Positions 15,293 through 24,402 of a DNA stretch of 49,341 bases are shown one piece after another (position 1 is the first letter of the stretch; each line of letters opens with the position of its first letter). The stretch comes from JAHZFN01 sp965149945. GTDB taxonomy: Bacteria; Bacillota; Dehalobacteriia; UBA4068; UBA4997. Where the stretch lies: positions 1-49,341 of the forward strand of contig CBCTTQ010000014.1 in the NCBI GenBank assembly GCA_965149945.1, written 5' to 3'. The notes under the pieces are model-generated. The model searched no databases. It saw only the letters and a list, made by a program, of their open reading frames with translations, and had not been told where the DNA came from. The translations under genes and the position numbers were made by a program.

Positions 15293-15403
15293 CGGCGGTA
15301 CCCGAATGCCTCCCCGAGGCGGATGATGGGTTGAAACCACTGAAACTCTCTTCTCACCGAAAGGTTTTTCATAGATTATTTTACAATTTGAGGAGGAAAC
15401 ACA

Positions 15404-18400
15404 ATGGGAAGAATATTCAAGAAAAAAGCGTTGGCGTTTTTGCTGATGCTGGCCATGGTCTTTTCCATGGCGCCGGGAGCGGCCTTTGCCAACGGCTCCG
15501 AGGCGGCGGACAGTGTTACCGTCTCCTTTACGGCACAGGCGGAAAATACTTTTCTCTGCGCTCCCCAGTTTGACGCTGTCGTAACGGCGGATCTGGCGGA
15601 AAGCTATGGTTACACAGACAAAGTAGAAAATGGGGTCTCCGCTCTGGATGTGTTGGTCAAAGCGCACGAGGTAATTTTCGAATCGGATTTTACGAAAGAC
15701 ACAAAAGATAACTATCTAACCGTAAATGAAAACGACACTATTACCAAAGTTTTCGGCACTTCCACAACAAGTGCGGGATTTACAATCAATGGGAAACAGG
15801 CTCATAATGATGAGTTTAGCGGTGATGAAAATACCGGATATTATGGTGCCTATACCATCAGTGAAGCTGTGGTAAATGATTCCGACTTCGTCGAATTCGC
15901 AATCTACCAAGACGACTATATGGCCATGGACTACTATGTCTGGTTTACTCAAAATAATGAAAAACTGACCGCATTGAATTTGACAATCAATGAACGCATT
16001 GATTTAGGCATGACCGGATACGCCATCGGTTGGTACGGCAGCAGTTCCGACACAGTCATTGACAAAAACTGTGCTCTGACGCAAGAAAACAGCTATTTGG
16101 AAAACGTCCAGCTGGCATGGATAGATCCGCAAAGCGGCATAATCACCGATATCAAAGATGCCACTGTTGATGAAAACAGTACTGTTTCTTTGACGGCGCC
16201 CGCCGAGGCAGGCACCTATTATCTGACTGCCTACATGCCGGAAGAAGAAATAGCAGAATACGCAACCCCCATTTTCATGCCCCTTTTAACCGTTCAGGTG
16301 GATCTGCCCGACGCTTCCGTCACAGCGCCTTCGGACGCGGAAGTGTTTGTGGGCAGCAAAACCAAAAACTATGTTCCCTTTACGGAAATATCCGCCGCTT
16401 ATGTCGCGGACAACGGAGACGGCACCTCCACCTATTACTACGATTTAAAAAACGGCACCTATAACTATCGAATCAGCAAAGAAGGCGGTGTGCCTTACGC
16501 CGGCAAATTCTCGAAAACGAGCAGCGCCTATACCCTGGTGGTCTCCGAAGAAGATTTAGCAGGCGACCCTAAAGCAATCAACCGCGATGTCTCCGCCAAC
16601 AGCGGTTACAATGTAGCGGATATCTTCCTGAACATCAACGCCCAAGGTTACTTGCGGCTGGAACAGGGAGAAACCCACCAAATTATCAATCTGCGCAATT
16701 GGGAAATCGTTGATAATACCGTCAACAACTATTTCATCGAACCCGATTACCATTACACCGTCCTCGACGAAAACGGCGCCCCCGACAGCGATGTGGTCAG
16801 CATCGATGAAGACGGATTGCTGACGGCAGAAAAAGCGGGCGTCGCTATTGTGCTGGTCACCTATGACGCCATCCATGTGGAAGGCGCCGCGGGCGGTCCC
16901 GACTTTGGCGCGATCTGGCCGGAAAACACCGGCGTTTTTGTAGTCTCTGTAGGCGCGGCGGAAGGGGAAATCGAAACGGGCATCACCCTGAACGCGGGCA
17001 AAAACGACACCGCCAACAAACTGGCGGGAGACGCTCTGGACGCGGAACATGATGTGATTTACTTCACCGAAGAGCAAGGCGCCTATACGTTCACCCCGGA
17101 AACCGCGGGCTGCGCCGTCGCCGTCGCCAATCCCACCATCGGCGATACCCTCACCTATGATGGTTTTACTGCCGTCACCGCCAATGAAGACGGCAGCTAC
17201 ACCGTGCCTCTGACCGAAGGTCGCAACATCGTCAAGGTCAGCAACGGAGAAACGGCGACCTACCAAGTGATCACAGCCAAACAAGTCCGCTACACCATCA
17301 ACGGGCAGGATCCTTCCGAGGCGATTCTCTCCCCCGGTGATACTGTCAGCATCGAGTTTGAGACCCTCTATCACCCCGCCAATAAACTGGCCAGCGTCTA
17401 CAACATGAGCGCTTACGCCGTTTACACAAACGTGGACGGATACGAGGGACAACTGATCGGCTCTACCAGCCAACAATACAAATTCGCCTCCACCGACGCC
17501 GCCCAAACAGTCAACCAAACCTTAGAGCGGAATACCGATTCCTGGGGAAATATCAGCTACAAAAAAGGCGCCGTACTGACCATTCCCGAAGATTGGGACA
17601 GCGACACCTTCACTTTGTCCGGAGGTTCTTTGTTAGCGGTCGGTCTGGGGGATCCTTACGGCGGTCACCGCGGCATTACCGAAGAAGGAAAAGATACAAA
17701 CTTCACCGCGAGCAGCCACGAAGCTTACCTGGGACAGCTGCCGGATATCACCCTTAAAGTGGAAAACCCAATTAAAATTCAGATCCAAACCGACGGCGTC
17801 AAGACAGACTATTACGAAGGGGATCCCTTTGACACCACCAACCTCATCGTCACTGCCCAATACGCGGACGGTAAAACACAGGTCAAATCCAACTACACCG
17901 TCAGCCCTGAAACACTGACCAAAGATACCACGGAAGTTACCGTCAGCTACGGGGGACAAACCGCCGTCATTCCCGTTACGGTGCAGCCCTTAAAAGCCAC
18001 CGCCATCGAAATCACCAAACAGCCCAATCAGACGGAATACACCGCGGGCGACACCTTTGATCCCACGGGTATGGAAGTCACCGTCACCTATAACAACGGC
18101 AAACAAGAAACCACAACGGACTACACTTACAGCCCCGGCACCCTGAGCGCCGATGATACAGAAGTCACCGTCACCTACAACGGAACCAAAATTCCGACGG
18201 CGGACGATCAAATCCTAAGCGCCAAAGTAACAGTCAGCGTCAGCGGCGGCACAGGCGGCGGGAATAAAAATATTTCCGTTTCCTTCACCCTGCTGGGCGA
18301 CAGCAAACACGGGGACAACGGGGAAATCCACACCCTGGCGGACAGCAACCTGGAAACCTGGATCGACACCGCCAAAATCTCCGTACCTTCCGGCTCCACC

Positions 18401-19417
18401 GTGCTGGACGTTCTGGAAAAAGCGCTGGCCGAAGCAGGCATCCCCTATGAAAATCCCGACGGCACCTATGTGACAGAGATCAAAGGACTGGCGGAAATGG
18501 ACAACGGCAGCCTTTCCGGTTGGATGTATACGCTGAACGGCAAACATAACGACCTCAGCGTAAGCGAACAAAAAGTAAAAGAGGGGGACAAAATCGTCTT
18601 CCACTGGACCGATGATTATACGAAAGAAGAATATCAAAATAATCCCGGCGGTAACGGCGGCGGCGCTGTCACCTCTGATGTTGACACCGTCATCGATTTG
18701 ATCGACGCCATTGGCACCGTCACCGCGGACAGCGGCGACGCCATTGCCGAGGCCCGAGCCGCCTATGACCGCCTCTCAGCGGCGAATCAGGCCAAAGTAA
18801 CCAATTACGCCACGCTGACCGACGCCGAAGCGACTTATGAAAAACTGCTGGCGGAAGAAATCCTCAGCGTCTTCACCGATGTACAGGGACACTGGGCAAC
18901 AGACGCGATCGCCTTTGTGGTACGGGAGAACCTCTTCAACGGCACTTCCGCCACCACCTTTGAGCCCAATAGCGACATGACCCGCGCCATGCTGGTAACG
19001 GTACTCTGGCGGTTGGACGGCGAGCCTGCCCCCGCCGCGGAAAACCATTTCACGGACGTAGCGGCAGATACCTATTACGCCGATGCCGTTGCCTGGGCGG
19101 CGGAAAACGAAATCGTCACCGGCTACAGCGACACCACCTTCCTGCCGGCGCGGAACATCAGCAGAGAAGAGCTGGCTGTGATTCTTTATCGTTACGCGCG
19201 GTACAAAGGCGCGGACACCGAAGCCGCCGCTGACCTCAGCGCCTATACGGATGCCGATCGCGTCAGCGCCTATGCCGCCGACGCCATGGGCTGGGCTGTG
19301 GAAACAGGCATCATCAACGGCAGAACCGAAACCACCTTGGTACCTCAAGGCGAATCCACCCGAGCGGAAGTCGCTACCATGATGCAACGCTTCGCGGAAC
19401 AGCAAGAAAATGCCTAA
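15404..19417 (+). CDS. B12-regulated SLH-anchored protein with transcobalamin-like domains
   Basis: This 1337-residue protein has a Sec signal peptide of about 29 residues ending AAFANG. At about 35-190 lies a divergent DUF4430-like domain, with VSALDVLVKAHE, GFTINGKQ and FVEFAIYQDD echoing the C-terminal copy. About 200-780 holds beta-rich Ig-like (Big_2-type) sequence. Two Big_3-like Ig repeats at about 790-862 and 865-946 share the YXXGDXFDXTXXXVT pattern. A clear DUF4430/transcobalamin C-terminal-like domain is at about 954-1080 (STVLDVLEKALAEAG, LSGWMYTLNGKHND, GDKIVFHWTDD). A helical spacer (about 1093-1152) precedes three SLH modules (about 1153-1337) that should bind wall-linked polysaccharide. 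DUF4430 matches the corrinoid-contacting beta domain of transcobalamin and intrinsic factor; the cobalamin riboswitch upstream supports corrinoid capture at the cell surface. GAGGAGG precedes the ATG. B12 binding itself is inferred. Confidence 0.9.
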   Translation: MGRIFKKKALAFLLMLAMVFSMAPGAAFANGSEAADSVTVSFTAQAENTFLCAPQFDAVVTADLAESYGYTDKVENGVSALDVLVKAHEVIFESDFTKDTKDNYLTVNENDTITKVFGTSTTSAGFTINGKQAHNDEFSGDENTGYYGAYTISEAVVNDSDFVEFAIYQDDYMAMDYYVWFTQNNEKLTALNLTINERIDLGMTGYAIGWYGSSSDTVIDKNCALTQENSYLENVQLAWIDPQSGIITDIKDATVDENSTVSLTAPAEAGTYYLTAYMPEEEIAEYATPIFMPLLTVQVDLPDASVTAPSDAEVFVGSKTKNYVPFTEISAAYVADNGDGTSTYYYDLKNGTYNYRISKEGGVPYAGKFSKTSSAYTLVVSEEDLAGDPKAINRDVSANSGYNVADIFLNINAQGYLRLEQGETHQIINLRNWEIVDNTVNNYFIEPDYHYTVLDENGAPDSDVVSIDEDGLLTAEKAGVAIVLVTYDAIHVEGAAGGPDFGAIWPENTGVFVVSVGAAEGEIETGITLNAGKNDTANKLAGDALDAEHDVIYFTEEQGAYTFTPETAGCAVAVANPTIGDTLTYDGFTAVTANEDGSYTVPLTEGRNIVKVSNGETATYQVITAKQVRYTINGQDPSEAILSPGDTVSIEFETLYHPANKLASVYNMSAYAVYTNVDGYEGQLIGSTSQQYKFASTDAAQTVNQTLERNTDSWGNISYKKGAVLTIPEDWDSDTFTLSGGSLLAVGLGDPYGGHRGITEEGKDTNFTASSHEAYLGQLPDITLKVENPIKIQIQTDGVKTDYYEGDPFDTTNLIVTAQYADGKTQVKSNYTVSPETLTKDTTEVTVSYGGQTAVIPVTVQPLKATAIEITKQPNQTEYTAGDTFDPTGMEVTVTYNNGKQETTTDYTYSPGTLSADDTEVTVTYNGTKIPTADDQILSAKVTVSVSGGTGGGNKNISVSFTLLGDSKHGDNGEIHTLADSNLETWIDTAKISVPSGSTVLDVLEKALAEAGIPYENPDGTYVTEIKGLAEMDNGSLSGWMYTLNGKHNDLSVSEQKVKEGDKIVFHWTDDYTKEEYQNNPGGNGGGAVTSDVDTVIDLIDAIGTVTADSGDAIAEARAAYDRLSAANQAKVTNYATLTDAEATYEKLLAEEILSVFTDVQGHWATDAIAFVVRENLFNGTSATTFEPNSDMTRAMLVTVLWRLDGEPAPAAENHFTDVAADTYYADAVAWAAENEIVTGYSDTTFLPARNISREELAVILYRYARYKGADTEAAADLSAYTDADRVSAYAADAMGWAVETGIINGRTETTLVPQGESTRAEVATMMQRFAEQQENA

Positions 19418-19617
19418 ACGGGCAGTTCTTAAAAATTCAACTATTGGGGGGAGAGGGGAAAGGATTCCGCTCGGGAAGCGGCAAAATCTCCGTTCTTTCA
19501 GAGGTCCTTCTTCCGAAAGCAACAGCGCCCTATTCCGCCCTCAACCCAAAATTTTTAACTCTCCCGTCAAAATCAATTTTCTTCAATCCTAACGGGGAGC
19601 GAAAAAATAAAAAAAAC

Positions 19618-19653
19618 ACGACCGTCTTCCTATGGAAGACGGTCGTTTTGTTT
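19618..19653 (-). terminator. Strong hairpin terminator, probably bidirectional
   Basis: ACGACCGTCTTCC (19618-19630) pairs perfectly with GGAAGACGGTCGT (19634-19646) with a three-base loop. The plus strand is followed by TTTGTTTCC. The minus strand has the longer T tract (eight T, A, six T). It is 200 bases after the SLH gene and may end that transcript. The better T tail on the minus strand suggests it also ends an unidentified minus-strand transcript. Confidence 0.8.
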
Positions 19654-20213
19654 CCTTTTCTTCGGTTTTTGAGGGATTGCTTCTTTCTTCGGCTTCTTTA
19701 TCTTTTTGGGCTGCTTTGGAGCCTTTTTTCGTCTTTTTCACGTTTTCCCGTATCGTTCCCAATTGATCGTCCTTTTGGTATTCCGCAATCACATCACAGA
19801 AAACCGCCTGACGATCGGGGATCATAAGAACCCCTATCATCTTTCACGGGAAACGGCATAACCGAAGTCATGCCGTTTTCTCAATTTATCCGCGGGATAA
19901 ATCCCGCAAGATCACGGGAGACACGGGCGCCCCGCCCTCTCTCCGCTCTTTCAACTTTCACGAAAACACTTTTTCCGCGATACGGGAAGAGTTCCCATCT
20001 TCTCTTTTTCTGTCGAATATCTATCGCGCTTTTATTCTGTTTTTTATGTCCGACAGGAGTCAGTTACGATTTACAACCGCGCGCACCTTTCCTCAAAACC
20101 GAATAGGGTGGCGAAAATGCCGCCGGTGATATCCTCTCTCACCGAAAATACCAAAAACAGCGTTTTACACGATTTCTTCTCTCTGATATCGAAGGTTTGC
20201 TTTCCCTTTTTCA

Positions 20214-20233
20214 CGGAAGAGGAGCGCCTCTTC
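20214..20233 (-). terminator. Weak hairpin after the HAD gene
   Basis: GAAGAGG and CCTCTTC form a perfect 7-bp stem with a four-base loop, 27 bases past the HAD stop. On the minus strand no good T tract follows, so termination would be weak or Rho-assisted. Confidence 0.35.
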
Positions 20234-20259
20234 GGAGAAGATTTCCACGGAAACGCCCC

Positions 20260-20937
20260 TTAACGAGCAGCCTCATCCATCACCCGCCGCAACAGTTCCG
20301 GTTTCGCCTGATCCCAGTTTCGCAAAAAAAGATTGGGACGCAGTTGATGTTCCCGCCAATACTCCGCCGACAGACTGCCGTAGGCGGCGAAAGGAATGCC
20401 GGCGCGCAGCGCCGCCTGTCCGTCCAGCCAGGAATCCCCCAGCATCAGCCAAGCGTCCACCTGAGGATTTTCCGCCATGATAGAAAGGATCCCCTTAGGA
20501 GAAGGCTTCAGCTCCTGGTATTCATCGCGGGCATGAACTTCTTGAAAATAAGGCATCAAGCCGGAGTTCTCCATGGCAAGCCGCGCTGCCCGCAGAGAAT
20601 TGTTGGTAAGCACCACCAAGTAATTGCCTGCCGCCGCCAGTCGATCCAGCGCCGCTTCCACTCCCTGTTCTTTGACAATATCTCGCATACCGTCGGCTTC
20701 TACCTCCGCCACCGTTTGCCAAAGAGCGTCTACTTTCTGTTGAGAGATACCCTGTTCCACCGCCCATTTGATGATTTCCGCCACCGCCCAAGCAGAAAAA
20801 TCCGGTACTTCCAGACCTTTTTCTTCCCGTCCGAAACGACGCGCGCTATCCGCCGTTCTGCGATGCATTTCCTTGAAATCAATATGGGTATCTAAAATGG
20901 TATTATCCATATCAAAAATCAGTCCGTATTGTTTCAT
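20260..20937 (-). CDS. HAD-superfamily hydrolase (phosphoglycolate phosphatase-like)
   Basis: This 225-residue cytoplasmic enzyme has the haloacid-dehalogenase fold. Motif I is FDMDNTILDT with the nucleophile Asp9 and acid/base Asp11. Motif II is VLTNNS, motif III is the lysine in ELKPSP, and motif IV is MLGDSWLDGQAA with the metal-binding aspartates. Between motifs I and II is an all-helical cap (about residues 17-90), as in phosphoglycolate phosphatase and related sugar-phosphate phosphatases. The substrate cannot be read from sequence. GAGGAGG lies before the ATG at 20937. It follows the EamA transporter gene with a 30-base gap, so both are probably transcribed together. Confidence 0.9.
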   Translation of the reverse strand: MKQYGLIFDMDNTILDTHIDFKEMHRRTADSARRFGREEKGLEVPDFSAWAVAEIIKWAVEQGISQQKVDALWQTVAEVEADGMRDIVKEQGVEAALDRLAAAGNYLVVLTNNSLRAARLAMENSGLMPYFQEVHARDEYQELKPSPKGILSIMAENPQVDAWLMLGDSWLDGQAALRAGIPFAAYGSLSAEYWREHQLRPNLFLRNWDQAKPELLRRVMDEAAR

Positions 20938-20967
20938 AGAAGCCTCCTCTTTTTCCTTCCCTCTGTC

Positions 20968-21927
20968 TCAGGCGCCGTCCGCGGGCGGCGCGTTAGGGGG
21001 TTTGGGAAGATTCTTCTGCCATTTGCGATAATGCAAAAAATCCATCAAAGTGTAGCTGATGAGAGAACCCAAAATCAGCGCCGCGCCCAATACTTGATTG
21101 CCTACCATGGTTTCATGGAGGAACACCATAGCGAACAATACCGAAGAAAGGGGATTCAAATTGTTAAACAGCGCCGCCACGGCAATGCCCAGCTGACTGA
21201 TGCTGTTGTTCCAAAGCGCTGTCGCCACACCGCCGCACACCAGCCCTACATAGCTGATCTTTATCACAGACGACAGGGTAACCCCCTCCAGAGAAACCGG
21301 GAACCAGGGTACCAGCAGCAACAACATGACAAAACCCACAAGATTGATGAGTAACCCCCAAATCGACCAGTGGAGCCGATTGTTGAAGGGGATCAAAATC
21401 ACGGAAAAAATCGCCCACATGAAAATATTGACGATGAAAAAGAGATCCCCCGGATTCAGGCTGAAGCTGGCGGCTGTATTGCTCGGTTTGAACCAAATCA
21501 ATATCACCGCCCCCGCCACCGACAGAATCAGCGGCAAAATGGCGGAGCGTTTCACCGGCACCCGCGCCAACGCCGCCGCCAAAAACACTGTCACAATGGG
21601 ATTAATCCCATTAATCAGAGCCGCGTTGGTCGCGGTGGTATAAGTGAGACCGATGCACATGTTGAACATATAGCCCGCCGCCCCAAACACCGACATCGCC
21701 AGCAAATACCCCTTGCATTCCCAAATTTTTCGCCAAGTAGCGCTGTGTCGATGTTTGATCGCCAGCGGCAAAAAAAACAAGGCGGCGATGCCCAGACGAA
21801 ACAGCGCCATGGTCATAGGCGTCATCTCGGCGGCGGCGCTGCGGATAGCAACAAAGGCCGATCCCCAAGCAACCACTCCAACCACCAGACCCAAATAATC
21901 CAAAGCAATTCGATGACCGCGATTCAT
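20968..21927 (-). CDS. EamA-family (DMT) membrane transporter
   Basis: This 319-residue protein has ten hydrophobic segments in two repeats of five, the signature of the drug/metabolite transporter superfamily. The first half starts YLGLVVGVVAWGSAFVAIRS and contains FRLGIAALFFLP, GYMFNMCIGLTYTTATNAAL and NPIVTVFLAAALARVP; the second half has ALWNNSISQLGIAVAALFNNLNPLSSVLFAMVFLHE, split here by the usual EamA turn. These proteins export metabolites or amino acids from the cytoplasm; the substrate here is unknown. AAGGAGG precedes the ATG at 21927. It is the first gene of a probable two-gene unit with the HAD phosphatase. Confidence 0.9.
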   Translation of the reverse strand: MNRGHRIALDYLGLVVGVVAWGSAFVAIRSAAAEMTPMTMALFRLGIAALFFLPLAIKHRHSATWRKIWECKGYLLAMSVFGAAGYMFNMCIGLTYTTATNAALINGINPIVTVFLAAALARVPVKRSAILPLILSVAGAVILIWFKPSNTAASFSLNPGDLFFIVNIFMWAIFSVILIPFNNRLHWSIWGLLINLVGFVMLLLLVPWFPVSLEGVTLSSVIKISYVGLVCGGVATALWNNSISQLGIAVAALFNNLNPLSSVLFAMVFLHETMVGNQVLGAALILGSLISYTLMDFLHYRKWQKNLPKPPNAPPADGA

Positions 21928-22049
21928 AGCATTCCTCCTTACCGCGCGCTTCTGACACTATTGAAGGAAAAGACGCGTCTCTGTTTTTCGCGTCAGAAAA
22001 ATCATCCCCCAAAAGGAAACGAATCCCTTCAAGAATGATTTTCGACGCG

Positions 22050-22080
22050 AAAAAAAACGGAGCCTGTGGCACAGGCTCCG
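22050..22080 (-). terminator. Intrinsic terminator after fabK
   Basis: On the minus strand CGGAGCCTGTG pairs with CACAGGCTCCG around a minimal loop, directly followed by eight T residues. It lies just after the fabK stop. Confidence 0.92.
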
Positions 22081-22098
22081 CGCAATTCCGCCGCAATC

Positions 22099-23055
22099 TT
22101 ATTTCACCAAACTGTTGGCATGGAGCAAAATTTCTTCCGCTTCTTTGACGATGGTTTCAATGATTTCCTTGCAGGTAGCTTCTTTCTTTACCAACCCGGA
22201 AATCTGACCGGCACAAACGGTTCCGTTTTCAATATCGCCTTCCACAGCCCGGCGCAAAGCGCCCGTACCCAGATTTTCCATCTCTTCCTGAACCGGCTTG
22301 TCACGGACAATGCCCAGCTCCAGACTTTGATATTTTTCGGTCAATTGGTTTTTCAGAGAACGCACCGCGTGACGCAAAAACCGTCCCGTCACCACCGTGT
22401 CGGTATCAATAGCCGCCAACACGCGATCCTTGTATTCCTGAGAGACGCCGCACTCTTCAGCAACCAAAAAGGCAGTCCCCATCTGCACCCCGGCGCAGCC
22501 CATCACCAAAGCGGAAGCCAAACCGCGACCGTCCGCCACGCCGCCGGCGCCGATGACGGGAATGTCCACGGCGTCAATCACCTGGGGCCAAAGCGCCATC
22601 GAGGTCATATCGCCCACATGACCGCCGGATTCCATCCCTTCCGCGACCACAGCAACGGCGCCCGCCGCCGCCATCTTTTTCGCCACTTTCACATTGGGAA
22701 TAACGGGGATCACTTTGATGCCCGCCTCCTGAAAGCGTTCCATATACGGCGCGGGATTGCCGGCGCCGGTGGTTACCACGGGAACTTTCTCCTCAATCAC
22801 CAAATCGATGACGTCTTTGATATAGGGGCTTTGCATCATCAAATTGACAGCGAAAGGTTTTTTCGTCAGGCCCCGAATCTCGTCAATTTGCTCTTTCACA
22901 TAGGCAACGGGGGCCTGGCTGGCGGCAATGATGCCCAAACCGCCCGCCTCGCTGACAGCCGCCGCCAAAGGCGCTTTGGCGATCCATGCCATGGCGCCTT
23001 GGAAAATGGGGTATTGAATTCCCAAAATGTCACAAATGGGACTGTTAATGGTCAT
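22099..23055 (-). CDS. fabK: Enoyl-ACP reductase II (FabK)
   Basis: FabK is the FMN-dependent enoyl-[acyl-carrier-protein] reductase that completes each elongation round of fatty-acid synthesis in many Bacillota, replacing FabI. The 318-residue protein starts with IQYPIFQGAMAWIA and continues AVSEAGGLGIIA, VTTGAGNPAPYMERF, VAEGMESGGHVG (FMN-contacting, about 137-148), IPVIGAGGVADGRG and VQMGTAFLVAEE, closely following known FabK sequences. A nitronate monooxygenase is the main alternative since it shares the fold, but the ESGGHVG region and the C-terminal GQISGLVKKEAT fit FabK better. AGGAGG precedes the ATG at 23055. Other fab genes are not adjacent, so it is an isolated reductase gene with its own terminator. 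FabK confers natural insensitivity to triclosan in family members. Confidence 0.88.
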   Translation of the reverse strand: MTINSPICDILGIQYPIFQGAMAWIAKAPLAAAVSEAGGLGIIAASQAPVAYVKEQIDEIRGLTKKPFAVNLMMQSPYIKDVIDLVIEEKVPVVTTGAGNPAPYMERFQEAGIKVIPVIPNVKVAKKMAAAGAVAVVAEGMESGGHVGDMTSMALWPQVIDAVDIPVIGAGGVADGRGLASALVMGCAGVQMGTAFLVAEECGVSQEYKDRVLAAIDTDTVVTGRFLRHAVRSLKNQLTEKYQSLELGIVRDKPVQEEMENLGTGALRRAVEGDIENGTVCAGQISGLVKKEATCKEIIETIVKEAEEILLHANSLVK

Positions 23056-23091
23056 GATATTCCCTCCTCGCAGGTTTTATCTGTGAAAACG

Positions 23092-23119
23092 CGGAAAATC
23101 ACCGAATCGGCGTTTTCCG
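23092..23119 (-). terminator. Possible weak terminator between serS and fabK
   Basis: CGGAAAA and TTTTCCG pair around a small inner stem. Only CGTTTTC follows on the minus strand, so termination would be partial at best. Confidence 0.3.
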
Positions 23120-23136
23120 GCGTCTGTTTTTTCGGT

Positions 23137-24402
23137 TTATTTAATCACTTCCACGCCGCCCATGTAAGGAATCAGCGCTTCGGGGATTTTCACGCTGCCG
23201 TCCGGCTGCTGATAATTTTCCAAAATAGCAGCCACCGTTCTGCCTACGGCAACACCGGAACCATTCAAGGTGTGAACATATTCCGGTTTGGATTTTTTAT
23301 CCCGACGGAAGCGGATATTGGCGCGGCGCGCCTGATAATCCTCAAAATTGCTGCAGGAAGAAATTTCCCGATAGCTGTTGAAACCGGGCAGCCAAACTTC
23401 CAAATCATAGGTTTTGGCGGAGCTGAAGCCTAAATCGCCGCCGCAAAGCACCACTACCCGATAGGGCAGACCCAATCCCTGCAACACCGCTTCAGCGTCG
23501 TTGGTCAATTTTTCCAGTTCGTCATAGCTTTCTTCCGGCAAGGCGAATTTCACCAATTCCACTTTGTTAAACTGGTGCTGGCGGATGACGCCGCGGGTAT
23601 CACGGCCGGCGGCGCCGGCTTCCGCGCGGAAACAGGCGGAATAGGCACAGTGGTGAATAGGCATTTTGTCCCCGTCGATGATTTCATCGGCATACAGATT
23701 GGTCACCGGTACTTCGGCGGTGGGGATCAGATAATAATCGGTACCTTCCACATGGAACATATCGTCTTTGAACTTGGGCAGCTGACCGGTGCCGGTCATG
23801 GCTTTGGAGTTTACCATGAAAGGCGGGAAGATTTCCGTATAGGTTTTGGACGTGTGCACATCCAGGAAATAATTATATACCGCCCGTTCCAAACGGGCGC
23901 CCAGACCTTTGTAGACGGTGAAGCGGGCGCCGGAGATTTTCCCCGCTCGTTCAAAATCCAAAATATCCAACGCTTCGCCGATTTCCCAGTGAGGTTTGGG
24001 GTCTTTGATTTCGGGAGGCGTTCCCCAACGGCGGATTTCCACGTTGCAACTGTCGTCGGTGCCTTCGGGCACACTTTCGTTGGGAACATTGGGAATAGAC
24101 AACAATTCGTCACGGATGCTCTTTTGCACTTCTTTCAGCTCCGCGTCCAAAATGTCGATTTTATCGCCCAGCGCTTTCATTTCTTCCATGATGGCGGTGG
24201 CGTCTTCACCGTTGCGTTTCAGCAAACCAACCTGTTTGGAAACAGCGTTCTTTTCCGCTTTCATGGCCTCCACCTGACCCAGGATTTCTTTTCTTCGTTC
24301 TTCCAACCGCAGTAAGTCATCGAGACTGATGTCCATACCGCGTTTTTTCATTCCCGCGATGACCTCTTCGGGATGCGCGACAATAAATTTAATATCCAGC
24401 AT
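23137..24402 (-). CDS. serS: Seryl-tRNA synthetase
   Basis: SerS charges serine onto tRNA-Ser (and tRNA-Sec where present) in the cytoplasm. The 421-residue protein is a typical class II synthetase. An N-terminal antiparallel coiled coil (about residues 27-100) binds the long variable arm of the tRNA. Motif 2 FRAEAGAAGRDTRGVIRQHQ is at about 259-278 and motif 3 SGVAVGRTVAAILE at about 381-394. TAEVPVTNLYADEI is the serine-binding TXE region. The start at 24402 matches the conserved MLDIKFI with GAGGAGG upstream. The 327-base upstream region was checked for a T-box leader, but no T-box core was seen. Confidence 0.97.
   Translation of the reverse strand: MLDIKFIVAHPEEVIAGMKKRGMDISLDDLLRLEERRKEILGQVEAMKAEKNAVSKQVGLLKRNGEDATAIMEEMKALGDKIDILDAELKEVQKSIRDELLSIPNVPNESVPEGTDDSCNVEIRRWGTPPEIKDPKPHWEIGEALDILDFERAGKISGARFTVYKGLGARLERAVYNYFLDVHTSKTYTEIFPPFMVNSKAMTGTGQLPKFKDDMFHVEGTDYYLIPTAEVPVTNLYADEIIDGDKMPIHHCAYSACFRAEAGAAGRDTRGVIRQHQFNKVELVKFALPEESYDELEKLTNDAEAVLQGLGLPYRVVVLCGGDLGFSSAKTYDLEVWLPGFNSYREISSCSNFEDYQARRANIRFRRDKKSKPEYVHTLNGSGVAVGRTVAAILENYQQPDGSVKIPEALIPYMGGVEVIK

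Larger units (their letters stand above)
19418..20259. other. 842-base region without a confident gene
   Basis: This gap lies between the SLH protein and the convergent HAD gene. It contains the strong terminator at 19618-19653, a hairpin AAACGGCAT/ATGCCGTTT near 19851-19876, a second hairpin GCGGGAT/ATCCCGC near 19892-19907, and a weak hairpin near 20214-20233. A minus-strand frame (ATG near 19825 to a stop at 19589) could encode about 78 lysine- and glutamate-rich residues, but it reads through the terminator stem and its ribosome site is weak, so I do not annotate it as a gene. A 13-of-16 match to a parS site lies at 19839-19854. No RNA gene was recognised. Confidence 0.5.

Noticed and set aside
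15718..18640. Long antisense open frames across the SLH protein gene
   Set aside because: They are codon-bias shadows of the plus-strand gene, which has signal peptide, domains and regulation.
19589..19825. 78-codon lysine/glutamate-rich minus-strand frame
   Set aside because: It reads through a strong terminator stem and has a weak ribosome site. Kept as a finding, not as a gene.
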